The notes under the pieces: model-generated
What the model was told of the DNA's origin: nothing
Seen by the model: only the letters and a program-made list of their open reading frames with translations
Databases searched by the model: none
Part shown: positions 33,864 to 42,299 of the stretch, one piece after another
Layout of the letters: each line of letters opens with the position of its first letter
How positions within the stretch are numbered: position 1 is the first letter of the stretch
Translations under genes and position numbers: made by a program
From: an uncultured Acidobacteriia bacterium
GTDB lineage: Bacteria > Acidobacteriota > Terriglobia > Bryobacterales > Bryobacteraceae
NCBI GenBank assembly: GCA_903907865.1
Contig: CAIVPR010000140.1
Location: 1-64,000, forward strand
DNA length: 64,000 bases
Direction: 5' to 3'

Positions 33864-34340
33864 ATGCTCGACATTAAGAAAAAACTGGAAGACGAGATCA
33901 CCGCGCTGCAGTACGAACTGCGCAACGAGTTGCCCAAGGAGATCCTCAAGGCCCGCGCTCACGGCGACCTCAGCGAAAACGCCGAGTACCATGCCGCCAA
34001 GGAGCGCCAGGGCTTCGTCAACGCCCGCCTCGGGCAGTTGCAGAAACGACTCGGCGAGATCTCCATGATCGATCTCACCAAGATCCCGCGTGGCAAGGTC
34101 GGCCTTGGCTCGCGCGTAGTCGTCCTCGACCTCACCAAGGACGAAACGCTCACCTACTACCTCGTCACCAGCGAGGAGGCCGACGCCCCCAACGGTCGCG
34201 TCTCGACCAGTTCGCCCATCGGCAAATGCATGCTGGGCAAGGAAGTCGGCGACACCGTGAAGTTGGTGGTGCCGGGTGGCGCGCGTGAGCTCGAGATCCT
34301 CGAACTGATCACGATCCACGACCTCACCAAGGGCCAGTAG
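33864..34340 (+). CDS. greA: transcription elongation factor GreA
   Basis: At 158 residues this has the normal GreA length. The N-terminal coiled coil carries ARAHGDLSENAEYHAAKERQ, with the acidic tip residues that stimulate cleavage of backtracked RNA, and the C-terminal domain has GSRVVVLDL, STSSPIGKCMLGKEVGDTV and LEILEL. ATG 33864 is preferred over the ATG nine codons upstream, which would lengthen the protein beyond the family norm. Confidence 0.96.
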   Translation: MLDIKKKLEDEITALQYELRNELPKEILKARAHGDLSENAEYHAAKERQGFVNARLGQLQKRLGEISMIDLTKIPRGKVGLGSRVVVLDLTKDETLTYYLVTSEEADAPNGRVSTSSPIGKCMLGKEVGDTVKLVVPGGARELEILELITIHDLTKGQ

Positions 34341-34404
34341 GTCCGGCGCAGGCTCCGAAGTACCATACTTCTAGTAGCGCAGCGAAACGATCCTTTAGCA
34401 AATC

Positions 34405-34995
34405 ATGACGCTCTCCACCGGCATCGGCCGATCCGTAGGCCGCATCATAGACGCTATTGTCTCCGTCTTGGCGGCGCTGCGCGTGCATCCCAATGTCCTT
34501 ACGTCCATCGGGCTGGGGATCAACATCTGGGCGGCCGTGCAGTTCGCGTTCGGGAACTTCGTCACCGCAGGCCTGATCGTGATCTTCGCTGGCCTATTCG
34601 ACATGCTGGACGGACGCGTGGCGCGCCTGACCGACCGCGTCAGCCGCTTCGGGGGCTTCCTCGATTCCGCGCTGGACCGATACTCCGATCTCGGCGTGCT
34701 GATCGGCCTGTTGGTCTACTACGCGTCGATCAACCGGTTCCTCTACATCGTGGTGACGGCGATCGCGATGGTGGGCACCGTAATGGTGAGCTACACCCGC
34801 GCGCGTGCCGAAAACACCATCCCGAAATGCAAGGTCGGGTTCATGGAGCGCCCGGAACGCGTGGTTTTGGTGGTGATCGGCGCGCTTTTCAACCGGATGG
34901 CACCGGTGCTGTGGATCCTGGCGACTTTCACCAACATCACGGCGCTCGGGCGAATCATGTTCACCTACCGCGAGACCAAGCGAATCGACGCGTAG
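34405..34995 (+). CDS. CDP-alcohol phosphatidyltransferase family protein
   Basis: The 196-residue membrane protein has the family signature (D-G-x2-A-R-x8-G-x3-D-x3-D) as DGRVARLTDRVSRFGGFLD then SALDRYSD, plus about six hydrophobic segments. Enzymes of this type join a CDP-activated lipid to an alcohol such as glycerol phosphate, inositol phosphate or serine. VSYTRARAENTIPKCKVGFMER resembles the inositol-phosphate subgroup, but the acceptor is not certain. Confidence 0.9.
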   Translation: MTLSTGIGRSVGRIIDAIVSVLAALRVHPNVLTSIGLGINIWAAVQFAFGNFVTAGLIVIFAGLFDMLDGRVARLTDRVSRFGGFLDSALDRYSDLGVLIGLLVYYASINRFLYIVVTAIAMVGTVMVSYTRARAENTIPKCKVGFMERPERVVLVVIGALFNRMAPVLWILATFTNITALGRIMFTYRETKRIDA

Positions 34996-35025
34996 CTACC
35001 AGGCCATGGCGGAGGGTCGAAGAGT

Positions 35026-35049
35026 CACTCCCTTGCGGTCGCGGCTCGG
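35026..35049. repeat. dispersed intergenic repeat, second family, copy 3
   Basis: CACTCCCTTGCGGTCGCGG followed by CTCGG lies between two convergent genes. It is the same motif as at 7555-7578 and in the arms of the inverted repeat at 26403-26464. Confidence 0.75.
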
Positions 35050-35064
35050 CTGAATCAGCAAACT

Positions 35065-36087
35065 TTACCGAGCGCCCACGATCCTCAGCGACTCCGCATA
35101 GCGCGGCTGCCGCACATTATGCAGCACGCGTTCCCAGTTGACCCGCCCGAATACAACCTTCTCGTCCTTGTCCGCCAAGCCGACTTCCCCTGACCAGAAG
35201 CGCCGTTGAAAGTCCGCAAAGGCCGGAACGGGCTGCCTCCAATCAATCGGTTGGCCCATGGAACCCAGCAGGAGGAACCCGATGGTGTAGAACAAATGCG
35301 AAAGCTGCTGCATGAGATGGAACCGGGCCCGTTGGTACTCAGTTGGAACCGCGCCGAAGTACGCCGACAGCAAGATGGACTCCTCGTCGTCATTCGAAAC
35401 CACCTGATTCGCCACCGCCGCCAGATCCGCGTACCGGTCGTTCAGGAAGGCAGCCTCCCAATCCACCAGCCACACGCGTTGGCCGTCGAAAAGGATGTTG
35501 TCCGGCTTGAACAAGTCGTTGTGGCTGGACACCATCTCGCCGTCGTCATAGGGGCAAACGGCGGCCAATTCCTCATACCGGGTGAAGAACTCGTAGCATT
35601 CGACTGGGGGGAGAATGTTCGACGCGCGGAACCGCTGCAGGTAGCCCGCAACGCCGGGGAACTTGTCCGACGCCGGCGTCCTATTCAGCAGGAACGTGCA
35701 CGTCGTGTTGAAGGGCGCCCGTGCAAACGGCGGCAGGTCATGCAATTTCCGCAGCAACGCCAGCATCCGGACCAGCGCCTCAGAGGCAGGAAGGGGCACT
35801 GCGGCGTCCACAAAGTTCGTGATCGAAACCCGGTCCTCAACGTTGGTGTACCGGACCCTCGGTGCGACGCCGGCATCGGCAGCGGCCCGCATGCTGGTGT
35901 AATGGCGGGTCGGGTCCTCGTTGCGCGTGATGATTTTCAGGAGATACGGCGACCCGCCCACGACAACGCGAAGGACCGGGGACGCGGTCTGCCCCTTGGT
36001 CATCTTCGAGATCTCTTCGTATCCCGAGGTGCCAAACGTCTCAAGTAGAGCGCGGGCGACGGCGTCGTGGTGTTGTTCTGGAATCAT
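35065..36087 (-). CDS. aminoglycoside/choline-kinase-like phosphotransferase
   Basis: The 340-residue protein has the phosphotransferase fold: SPYLLKIITRNEDP (nucleotide-binding Lys), LLRKLHDLPPF, SSHNDLFKPDNILFDG (catalytic H-x-D-x5-N) and VWLVDWEAAFLNDRYADLA (metal-binding Asp). It is closer to choline/ethanolamine kinases than to antibiotic-modifying enzymes, but the substrate is unknown. The ATG at 36087 avoids overlap with nikR, 10 bases upstream in the same direction. Confidence 0.85.
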   Translation of the reverse strand: MIPEQHHDAVARALLETFGTSGYEEISKMTKGQTASPVLRVVVGGSPYLLKIITRNEDPTRHYTSMRAAADAGVAPRVRYTNVEDRVSITNFVDAAVPLPASEALVRMLALLRKLHDLPPFARAPFNTTCTFLLNRTPASDKFPGVAGYLQRFRASNILPPVECYEFFTRYEELAAVCPYDDGEMVSSHNDLFKPDNILFDGQRVWLVDWEAAFLNDRYADLAAVANQVVSNDDEESILLSAYFGAVPTEYQRARFHLMQQLSHLFYTIGFLLLGSMGQPIDWRQPVPAFADFQRRFWSGEVGLADKDEKVVFGRVNWERVLHNVRQPRYAESLRIVGAR

Positions 36088-36097
36088 CGCGCAAGCC

Positions 36098-36514
36098 CTA
36101 CAGCCCGGCACCTGTCGTCGTAATCGTCAGCCGCCCGTGCTTGACGCCCTTGGTGCTGATCAGCGCCCCGGCAATCTTCTGAACCGCCCCGGCGGGCCCC
36201 TTCACAATCAGAACCTCCAGACAATTGTCGTGGTCCAAGTGGACATGGATCGTGGACAGGATGTTTTTGTGGTGGTCGTGCTGCAGGTCGGTCAGCTTTT
36301 CGCCCAGCATCCGGACGTGGTGGTCGTACACCAGCGTCACCGTACCCACGACCTCCGCATCAGCGGACTCCCACGATTTCTCCACCAACTCGTCGCGGAT
36401 CAAGTCCCGGAAGGCCTCGGAGCGGTTGGTGTAACCGCGGTCGGCCATCAATTGGTCGAATTTCGCCAGCAGGTCGGAATCAATGGCCACGCCGATGCGC
36501 GAGAGTTCACCCAT
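36098..36514 (-). CDS. nikR: nickel-responsive transcriptional regulator NikR
   Basis: This 138-residue regulator has the N-terminal ribbon-helix-helix (RIGVAIDSDLLAKFDQLMADRGYTNRSEAFRDLIR region) and the C-terminal ACT-like nickel domain, with the metal ligands in YDHHVRM and STIHVHLDHDNCLEVL. NikR tetramers repress nickel uptake genes when nickel is plentiful. The preceding gene stops three bases away, and a ZIP metal transporter lies two genes upstream in the same direction. Confidence 0.95.
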   Translation of the reverse strand: MGELSRIGVAIDSDLLAKFDQLMADRGYTNRSEAFRDLIRDELVEKSWESADAEVVGTVTLVYDHHVRMLGEKLTDLQHDHHKNILSTIHVHLDHDNCLEVLIVKGPAGAVQKIAGALISTKGVKHGRLTITTTGAGL

Positions 36515-36517
36515 GAT

Positions 36518-37921
36518 CTACATCTTAGCGTCAGCAGCAACAACGTCAACGTCGAACAACGTCCCACGACCGAGGATGGCCTTGGGATCCAGCCTCCGCT
36601 TGACCCCCTTCATGGCCTCGATCTCCGCCGCCGAAAACTGCAGGGGCAGCAGGTCGCGTTTGCGTTTGCCAAGCCCGTGCTCTGCCGACACCGTGCCGCC
36701 CATCTCCACGGCCTGCTTGGCGAACTCCACCATCAGCGCCTTCGCGCGGGCCCACTCGGTCTTGTCGGCGGGGAGAATGTTGGTGTGCAGGTGGGCGTCG
36801 CCGATGTGCCCGAAAACGACGTACTTGCCCGGGAATTCGCGGTCCAGCGTGTCCCGGTAGACCTGCAACATCTCTTGGTTGCGCTCGATTGGCACCGCGA
36901 AGTCGGACCCCATCTTGGTGAGGCCTTTGCGCCGAACAAGGTCGTTGACGGCTTCCGGAACGGAGTGGCGGAAACGGCGGAAACGTTCGCGGTCGGCAGC
37001 GGACATGGCGAACCACGAACCGTCCAGCAGCGCCCCGGCGGCCTCCAACCGTTCGATCCAGTCCTCCTCGACGTTCGGGCCCGATTCCTGCTCGATTAGG
37101 AGCGCGGCAGAGGCCTCGCCGGGGATTTCGCTGAAACGCGGCCGCAGCAGGCCGAGCGACGCCTCGTCGAGATATTCCAGCATGCGAAGGCCCGCAACCG
37201 GACGCCAGACGTTGACGGCCGCGAGCGCCTCGTCGTCGGAACCGAAGAAGACGACGCCGGTGAATAGGTCGGCCGGAGTCGGCAGGAGCGCCAGCTCGGC
37301 CTCTGTGACGACGCCCAGGGTGCCCTCGGCCCCGATGAACAGGTCGAGATAGTCCATGCCGGGCCGCAGGTAATAGCCGGCAGTGTTCTTGGTGGTATTC
37401 GGAGGCGTGATGAGTGGCAGTTCGAAGGGTGGTTTCTCCCCGCGGCGCAAGTGCAGGACTTCGCCGCTTGCCAGCACGACCGTCATCGCGAGAACGTGCC
37501 GCCGGGTGTCGCCAAACTTGAAACTACGGGAACCGCTGGCGTTGGTGGCGATGGTGCCGCCCACGGAAGCGCCCCATTCGGTGGGATCGGGAGCATAAAA
37601 TTGCTTGGACGAGGCGGTCGCCGCCTGCAAAGCCTGCAACGTGACGCCTGCCCCGCAAACCGCCTTGCCTTTTTGGATCGCGATGGTGTTCAGCTTCTCC
37701 ATCGAGAGCACCCAGCCGCCTTGGGGAACGCGGCCGCCGGTGACGCCTGTACCCGCGCCGGAAATCGTGACAGCAATCCCGGCCGCAGCGGCTTCCTGCA
37801 ATATCGCGGCGACTTCGCCGGTGTTCGCGGGCGTGAAAACGCGCTCGGCAGTACCGGTAAACCCGGAGGCATCAACTAGATAAGGGGAATCCGCCGGTAC
37901 CGGCAGAGCTGGGATAGACAT
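36518..37921 (-). CDS. FAD-linked oxidase (glycolate oxidase GlcD / D-lactate dehydrogenase family)
   Basis: The 467-residue flavoprotein has the PCMH-type FAD-binding domain (VTISGAGTGVTGG, DPTEWGASVGGTIATNASG, DLFIGAEGTLGVVTEAEL) and the C-terminal FAD-oxidase domain ending FGHIGDAHLHTNI and SAEHGLGKRKRDLL. It probably oxidises a 2-hydroxy acid such as D-lactate or glycolate. The start MSIPALPVPAD lies 13 bases from the ZIP transporter stop. GlcE/GlcF partners are not adjacent. Confidence 0.92.
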   Translation of the reverse strand: MSIPALPVPADSPYLVDASGFTGTAERVFTPANTGEVAAILQEAAAAGIAVTISGAGTGVTGGRVPQGGWVLSMEKLNTIAIQKGKAVCGAGVTLQALQAATASSKQFYAPDPTEWGASVGGTIATNASGSRSFKFGDTRRHVLAMTVVLASGEVLHLRRGEKPPFELPLITPPNTTKNTAGYYLRPGMDYLDLFIGAEGTLGVVTEAELALLPTPADLFTGVVFFGSDDEALAAVNVWRPVAGLRMLEYLDEASLGLLRPRFSEIPGEASAALLIEQESGPNVEEDWIERLEAAGALLDGSWFAMSAADRERFRRFRHSVPEAVNDLVRRKGLTKMGSDFAVPIERNQEMLQVYRDTLDREFPGKYVVFGHIGDAHLHTNILPADKTEWARAKALMVEFAKQAVEMGGTVSAEHGLGKRKRDLLPLQFSAAEIEAMKGVKRRLDPKAILGRGTLFDVDVVAADAKM

Positions 37922-37934
37922 GAAGGAGCTACTT

Positions 37935-38534
37935 TCATTTTCGCATCCGCTCCATCGCGTGAACGCCCAGGAAAAGGAACGTGCCGCCCGCCAGCGCCAA
38001 GGGCCAGTAGAGCCACGGGCCTTGCGGCACCCTCGATCCCACAAAGCCCCCGACCACGGTCGAAATCTCAGCCCCCGCCGCAAACGCCACGGCCCGGCCC
38101 GTGCGCCCCTCGGCAGCCCGCAACATCCCGCCCAAGGCCAGTCCTTCCGGCAATTTGTGAAAAAGGATCGCCGGACCCAACGTGGTCGACGCCGACAAGC
38201 CCCAGCCGTCGACAAACGCGTGCACGGCCGTCGCCAGCATCAGAGCAACCGCAAATCCCTCGCCATGCGAACAGGATGGACACACCGGATAGCCGAGCTT
38301 GTCGAGCAAGGTCAGCAGGCCGAAACCCGTCGCGACAAAGGCCAAGGTTATCGGCCAGCCAATTTCTCCGGCCAATTCCGGGATCAGCCCGAAGAGGGCG
38401 GTCCCCAGCAGCAACGCACCGCTAACGGGCACCAGACGGCGCGCGGCAACCCTACCGGGGAACCAAATCGCCACTGCGGAACACGTCCAGGCGGTCAGGA
38501 ATGCTAGGAATGGGAGCAGAATCGCCAATCTCAA
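37935..38534 (-). CDS. ZIP-family metal transporter
   Basis: The protein has about seven hydrophobic segments and both ZIP metal-site motifs: HAFVDGW in helix IV and HKLPEGLALG in helix V. ZIP proteins import zinc, iron, manganese or nickel. A TTG at 38534 makes a TTGA overlap with folK and gives MRLAILLPFLAF; an ATG at 38564 would overlap folK by 34 bases. Linkage to nikR invites a nickel or related metal role, which is inference. Confidence 0.88.
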   Translation of the reverse strand: MRLAILLPFLAFLTAWTCSAVAIWFPGRVAARRLVPVSGALLLGTALFGLIPELAGEIGWPITLAFVATGFGLLTLLDKLGYPVCPSCSHGEGFAVALMLATAVHAFVDGWGLSASTTLGPAILFHKLPEGLALGGMLRAAEGRTGRAVAFAAGAEISTVVGGFVGSRVPQGPWLYWPLALAGGTFLFLGVHAMERMRK

Positions 38535-39055
38535 CTGTAGCGAAGGACCCTGTCCGCTCCGCACCTCGCCTCGGTCAAGAGAGCCCCAACCGTGCGCCGG
38601 GATACCGGCTCCAGCAGATCCGGCGCGAGTTCCGCCAATGGCTCCAGTACGAATAGCCGTTCCGCGTAACGGGGATGGGGAATCACCAGATCCGTTTGCT
38701 GAATCACGGCATCGCCAAATAGCAGGATGTCGATATCAATCACGCGCGGCCCGTTGGGGATGGTCCGTTGCCGCCCCATCTCGCGCTCGACGCCCTGCGT
38801 GAGGGCCAGGAGCGCAGGCGCCTGCAAATCGCACTCGAACTCGGCGACGATGTTGAGGAACCACGGCTGGTCCCGGAACCCGACCGGCTCCGTCTCATAG
38901 AGGCTGGAAGTCCTGAGAAGGCGAAGTTCCGGTGTCGCGAGCAGGTCAATGGCGGAACGGAGGGCGGCTGCGCGATCCCCCATGTTGGACCCCAAGCCGA
39001 GGTAGACCAGTTGCCCGGAAGCCGCAGATGAATTGCCAAGACTGTCCATGCGCAT
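38531..39055 (-). CDS. folK: HPPK, folate biosynthesis pyrophosphokinase
   Basis: The 174-residue enzyme transfers pyrophosphate from ATP to 6-hydroxymethyl-dihydropterin. Family motifs are present: VYLGLGSNMGDR, SSLYETEPVG, QPWFLNIVAEFE, GPRVIDIDILLFGD and IPHPRYAERLFVLEPL. It begins the run folK-ZIP-FAD oxidase-nikR-phosphotransferase. The first 15 residues are not conserved, so a start slightly downstream (ATG 39049) is possible. Confidence 0.95.
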   Translation of the reverse strand: MRMDSLGNSSAASGQLVYLGLGSNMGDRAAALRSAIDLLATPELRLLRTSSLYETEPVGFRDQPWFLNIVAEFECDLQAPALLALTQGVEREMGRQRTIPNGPRVIDIDILLFGDAVIQQTDLVIPHPRYAERLFVLEPLAELAPDLLEPVSRRTVGALLTEARCGADRVLRYS

Positions 39056-39155
39056 ATTAATGATAAGGCGCGGGCATCAAGCGCGGGCCGCAACGCCCGC
39101 CAGTTTCCGCTATGCGATAGAATCAACCCAGACTCCGAATACGACAGGTTCAAAC

Positions 39156-40130
39156 ATGGAAATCACACGGCGGGACATGGGCAAATTGGCGTTGGCGGGC
39201 ATCGCCTCCGCAGGCGCGGGCATGGCGGCGGCCAAGCCGAATTCGAATTTCGGAGGCGTGCAGGTCGGCATCAACATCCCCTACAGCTTCCACGGCATGC
39301 CCAGCAGCGCCGACGATCTCCTCAACTACCTGGCGCAGATCAACGTGAACGCCGTCGAACTGCGCTCCCAGCCCATCGAGGCCTTCCTTGGAGCCCCTGC
39401 GGCGGCTTCGCGCGGGGTTGGCGAGGCGGTGGTCGCAGGCAGGACGCCCCTGACACCCGCCCAGGAAGCCGCCCAGAAGGACGAAAACGACGCCCTCAAG
39501 AAGTGGCGCCTTTCGCGTTCCCTCAATGAATTCAAGACCTTCCGCAAGAAATACGAGGACGCCGGGATCAAGATCGAGATCGTCAAGTTCGACAAGATCG
39601 ATTCCGCCAGCGACGAGGTCATCGACTATTGCTTCCAGATGTCCAAGGCCCTCGGCGCGAAGGCCATCTCCTGCGAGATTCCGGTCAGCAAGACCAAGCG
39701 CCTCGGCGGGTTCGCGGCTAAGCATGAGTTGATGGTGGGCTACCACGGCCACGGCAACCTGACCAACCCCGAAGCCTTCGGACGCCTCGGCGCGTGGGAA
39801 CAGGCCTTCTGGTACTCGAAGTTCAACGGCGCGAACGTCGATATCGGCCACTTCTTTGCGTCCAACGGCTTCTCGCCCGCCGAATGGATCAAGGAAAACC
39901 ACACCCGCATCACTCACGTCCATCTGAAGGACCGCAAGAAGAACATGGGCGAAGGCATGCCGTGGGGCCAGGGCGACACGCCGCTCAAGGAAATCCTGCT
40001 TCTGATGAAGGCCGAGAAGTACAAGTTCCAGGCCACGATCGAACTCGAATACCCGGTGCCGGAAGGCTCCAACACGCTGGCGGAAATCTCCAAGTGCGTG
40101 AAGTTCTGCAAGGACGTGCTGGAAGGGTAG
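39156..40130 (+). CDS. sugar phosphate isomerase/epimerase-like TIM-barrel protein, Tat-exported
   Basis: The 324-residue protein has a Tat leader (TRRDMGKLALAGIASAGAG) and an AP endonuclease 2-type TIM barrel: IKIEIVKFDKIDSASDEV, GAKAISCEIPVS, LMVGYHGHGN (metal His region), GANVDIGHF, THVHLKDRK and ATIELEY. Such exported xylose isomerase-like proteins are abundant in Acidobacteria and Planctomycetes; the substrate is unknown. It converges with a related gene across a strong hairpin. Confidence 0.88.
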   Translation: MEITRRDMGKLALAGIASAGAGMAAAKPNSNFGGVQVGINIPYSFHGMPSSADDLLNYLAQINVNAVELRSQPIEAFLGAPAAASRGVGEAVVAGRTPLTPAQEAAQKDENDALKKWRLSRSLNEFKTFRKKYEDAGIKIEIVKFDKIDSASDEVIDYCFQMSKALGAKAISCEIPVSKTKRLGGFAAKHELMVGYHGHGNLTNPEAFGRLGAWEQAFWYSKFNGANVDIGHFFASNGFSPAEWIKENHTRITHVHLKDRKKNMGEGMPWGQGDTPLKEILLLMKAEKYKFQATIELEYPVPEGSNTLAEISKCVKFCKDVLEG

Positions 40131-40146
40131 ATTCCGCAAATAGGAC

Positions 40147-40195
40147 GGCCCCGACTTGCAATCGTGCTTTGGGATTGCACGATTGCAAGGGGGCC
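40147..40195. terminator. bidirectional terminator-like hairpin
   Basis: CTTGCAATCGTGC (40155-40167) pairs perfectly with GCACGATTGCAAG (40177-40189) over a 9-nt loop. The stem is extended by GGCCCC (40147-40152) and GGGGCC (40190-40195) after a two-base bulge on one side. It sits between two convergent genes and would stop both. There is no clear U tract. Confidence 0.75.
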
Positions 40196-40205
40196 TGTCA
40201 GCGGT

Positions 40206-41297
40206 CTAGCCCCTCCACTTGATGCCCAGCCCGAGTTCCTTGCGGCAGTAGGCAAGGCTCTGGGTCATGTGCTCCATTTGCTGGATTTTGAGGGCGTCCA
40301 TGTACTTGTCGCGGACGTCGTTGAGGTCCGCCATAAGGTGCGGTTTGTTCCAGGGCTGTCCGCGCTTGGCCATGGCCTCGAAACGGACGAAGTCCTTCGT
40401 GCGACCGCCGGGAAACCACTTGGTCCAGAACTCCTCGCCGTAAACCGGAAGCACGACCGGCGGGCGCGCCGTGATCGGCTTGCAGTAGATGTGGACCCCG
40501 GCCGGAATCAGTTCAGCCGCCCGCGCCACGACGGCCTTGAAATCGACCGTGCCTTCGCCCAACGGCACCCACTGGACCGCAATTCCTCCCGCCTGCTCGT
40601 AGACGACCGAATCCCGCAGGTGGAAGCTGACGGCCACCGGACCAAGTTCATCTACGGTCGTGAGCGGGTGCTCCGCCACGAAGACCGGATTGCCGGTGTC
40701 GAGGTACGACCCCACGAAATCGGTGCCCGCGGCGTCGATCAACTGCCGGGTGCGCCACGCCTGGATGTCCTTGTGGTTCTCGATGCCCACCTTGATCCCC
40801 GCATCGATGACCTGTGACCGCACCTCGCGCAGAATCTTCAACCCCATTTCGACCGACTGCTCGACCGGCAAATCCGGCATCTGGTAGCGGTCGCCCGCCA
40901 GCAGTGCGCGGACAATGGGCGAACCCATGGCCTTGGCACGGTTGATGTGCTGGCGGAGGGTCGCGACGGACTTCGCGAACCCGTCCGGCGTCTTGTACAG
41001 CAGCGACGGACCGCCGGTTTCGATGTGCATCCCGGCGTCCTTGGTCCAAGCCCGCACTTCGGCCCAGTGCTCGGGCTTCATCACGCCGGGGTCGAGCGAG
41101 TCCTGGAGGAACATGGCGTCGAGCTTTTCCTTCTGGCAATAGTCGAAAAGCTGGCGGTCGTTCCAGCGCCAGAAGCGGAGACAGTAGGTATTGATTCCGA
41201 GCCGCCATTCGCGGGTGGCCGCAGTGGCAAGGGTCGGGACTGCGGCAGCCATGCCTGCAACGAGGGAGGAACGGAGGAGATCGCGCCTGGTGAGCAT
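40206..41297 (-). CDS. second sugar phosphate isomerase/epimerase-like protein, Tat-exported
   Basis: The 363-residue protein has a Tat leader (TRRDLLRSSLVAGMAAAVPTL) and a TIM barrel: LGINTYCLRFWRW, DAMFLQDSLDPGV, GIKVGIENHKD (metal Glu), FVGSYLDTGNPVF, VSFHLRDS and WVPLGEGTVDFKAVV. The order fits xylose isomerase-like enzymes; the glycan substrate is unknown. It differs clearly from the convergent relative, so this is family co-location, not a recent duplication. Confidence 0.88.
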   Translation of the reverse strand: MLTRRDLLRSSLVAGMAAAVPTLATAATREWRLGINTYCLRFWRWNDRQLFDYCQKEKLDAMFLQDSLDPGVMKPEHWAEVRAWTKDAGMHIETGGPSLLYKTPDGFAKSVATLRQHINRAKAMGSPIVRALLAGDRYQMPDLPVEQSVEMGLKILREVRSQVIDAGIKVGIENHKDIQAWRTRQLIDAAGTDFVGSYLDTGNPVFVAEHPLTTVDELGPVAVSFHLRDSVVYEQAGGIAVQWVPLGEGTVDFKAVVARAAELIPAGVHIYCKPITARPPVVLPVYGEEFWTKWFPGGRTKDFVRFEAMAKRGQPWNKPHLMADLNDVRDKYMDALKIQQMEHMTQSLAYCRKELGLGIKWRG

Positions 41298-41482
41298 GGG
41301 GTTATTTTACAGGGAAGGGGTTGCCGAGGAGGGTGGTCTCCGATTGGCCTGTAGACTACCGGAGGATGTCACACCCGACCAAGTTCGGAATCAACAACCT
41401 GCCGTAGGATCGGAAGGCTCCTCGTAATCGTCGCCCAGATCCGATGTTGTGCAGAATGTCGAGCAGTCTTTGGGCCGGATTC

Positions 41483-41788
41483 TTAGAAGGCACTGACGGC
41501 ATCCCGCAGGATGTTGTCTTTCAATAGCCGTTTCACGGTCCTGCGGTTTACAACAACGCCCGCTCCATTTAGGAGTTCGCCGATGTAGAACTTGATGCGC
41601 GAGTACTCGAAGATCCCAAGGTCCTGCAGTCCGTCCAAGTCCACAAGAACGTCGATATCGCTGCTTTCGCCCGCGTCGCCCCGCGCCTCGGAACCGAATA
41701 TGGCGGCACGTGCAACGCCCATTCGCCGCTAGTCGGACTCGTGTGACTTCAGCGCGAGAAGCGCGTCGGCGAGACGGGGAATCGACAT
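41483..41788 (-). pseudogene. MinD-like nucleotidyltransferase (MNT) antitoxin gene broken by an in-frame stop
   Basis: Read through one stop, the frame is MSIPRLADALLALKSHESD, stop, RRMGVARAAIFGSEARGD and onward with SSDIDVLVD. This is the normal MNT-domain protein layout (helix, then GS-x10-DxD), as in HEPN/MNT toxin-antitoxin modules. The TAG at 41729-41731 splits it; a remaining ATG at 41722 could give a shortened 79-residue product without its first helix. The frame is otherwise open to the TAA/TAG end. No HEPN partner is seen downstream. Confidence 0.7.
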
Positions 41789-42010
41789 TTCATTCGTGAT
41801 TCTATCAGACAATGGCCGGAGCTGCCGACCGTGTTTCCTCCCCTCGGGTGCGAGGGGGCATCGACGAGGCAGGTTGGAGAGGGACTCGATTGCAGCCTCA
41901 AGCCCGTTGAACCATTTGGCCGCAGCGGGCGAATCGGATGAGTGAAGCCTGACGTAGAGATCCTCAAGGTCCCGGTTTGCCCGTTCCGACAACTCAACGC
42001 GGTATTCCAT
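41729..42010 (-). pseudogene. ParE-like toxin gene, C-terminus lost and fused to the MNT start
   Basis: The frame starts MEYRVELSERANRDLEDLY and continues AAAKWFNGLEAAIESL and RRCPLAPEG, a good ParE/RelE beginning. After GRQLRPLSD the conserved C-terminal strands (usually Y-R-x-x-F ... V-x-H-G) are missing, and the frame runs straight into the MNT start MSIPRLADALL and its stop. A deletion that joined two genes explains this. The product is unlikely to be an active toxin. Confidence 0.7.
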
Positions 42011-42284
42011 ATCGACGCCGGATCTCGCTGAACACATCCCTTGCCGGTCGGGTGCGTCCGTGGTCCACATCGTCCAGACCCTGCCGGATTGCCTCGTTCA
42101 CATCCGCCCTCGCAGCAATATCCAGAAGACGCTGATAGGAATCGGCGTCTTGTACAACAGCCGCAACCTTGCCATTCACTGTCAGTGCCAGGGGGCTTTG
42201 GGTGGCTTACATCCGGTGGATCAGTTGGCTGGAGTTGCGCCGGAAGTCTGTAACCGATTGGGTATCCTTGTTGATGTCGAACAT
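41994..42284 (-). pseudogene. Phd/YefM-like antitoxin gene with an internal stop
   Basis: MFDINKDTQSVTDFRRNSSQ then LIHRM, a TAA at 42207-42209, then ATQSPLALTVNGKVAAVVQD and DADSYQRLLDIA follow in one frame. Intact relatives have Lys or a similar residue at the stop and continue as LKxTGxPxxLTVNGKA. A one-base change to TAA therefore cut the gene. An ATG at 42179 could restart a 61-residue C-terminal piece lacking the DNA-binding part. It overlaps the ParE-like gene by 17 bases, as an intact operon would. Confidence 0.75.
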
Positions 42285-42299
42285 GGGCCTTGATTTCTA

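Noticed and set aside
41483-42284. Programmed stop-codon readthrough in the Phd-like and MNT genes
   Set aside because: No conserved context or structure supports it, and the neighbouring ParE-like gene is clearly damaged, so decay is simpler.
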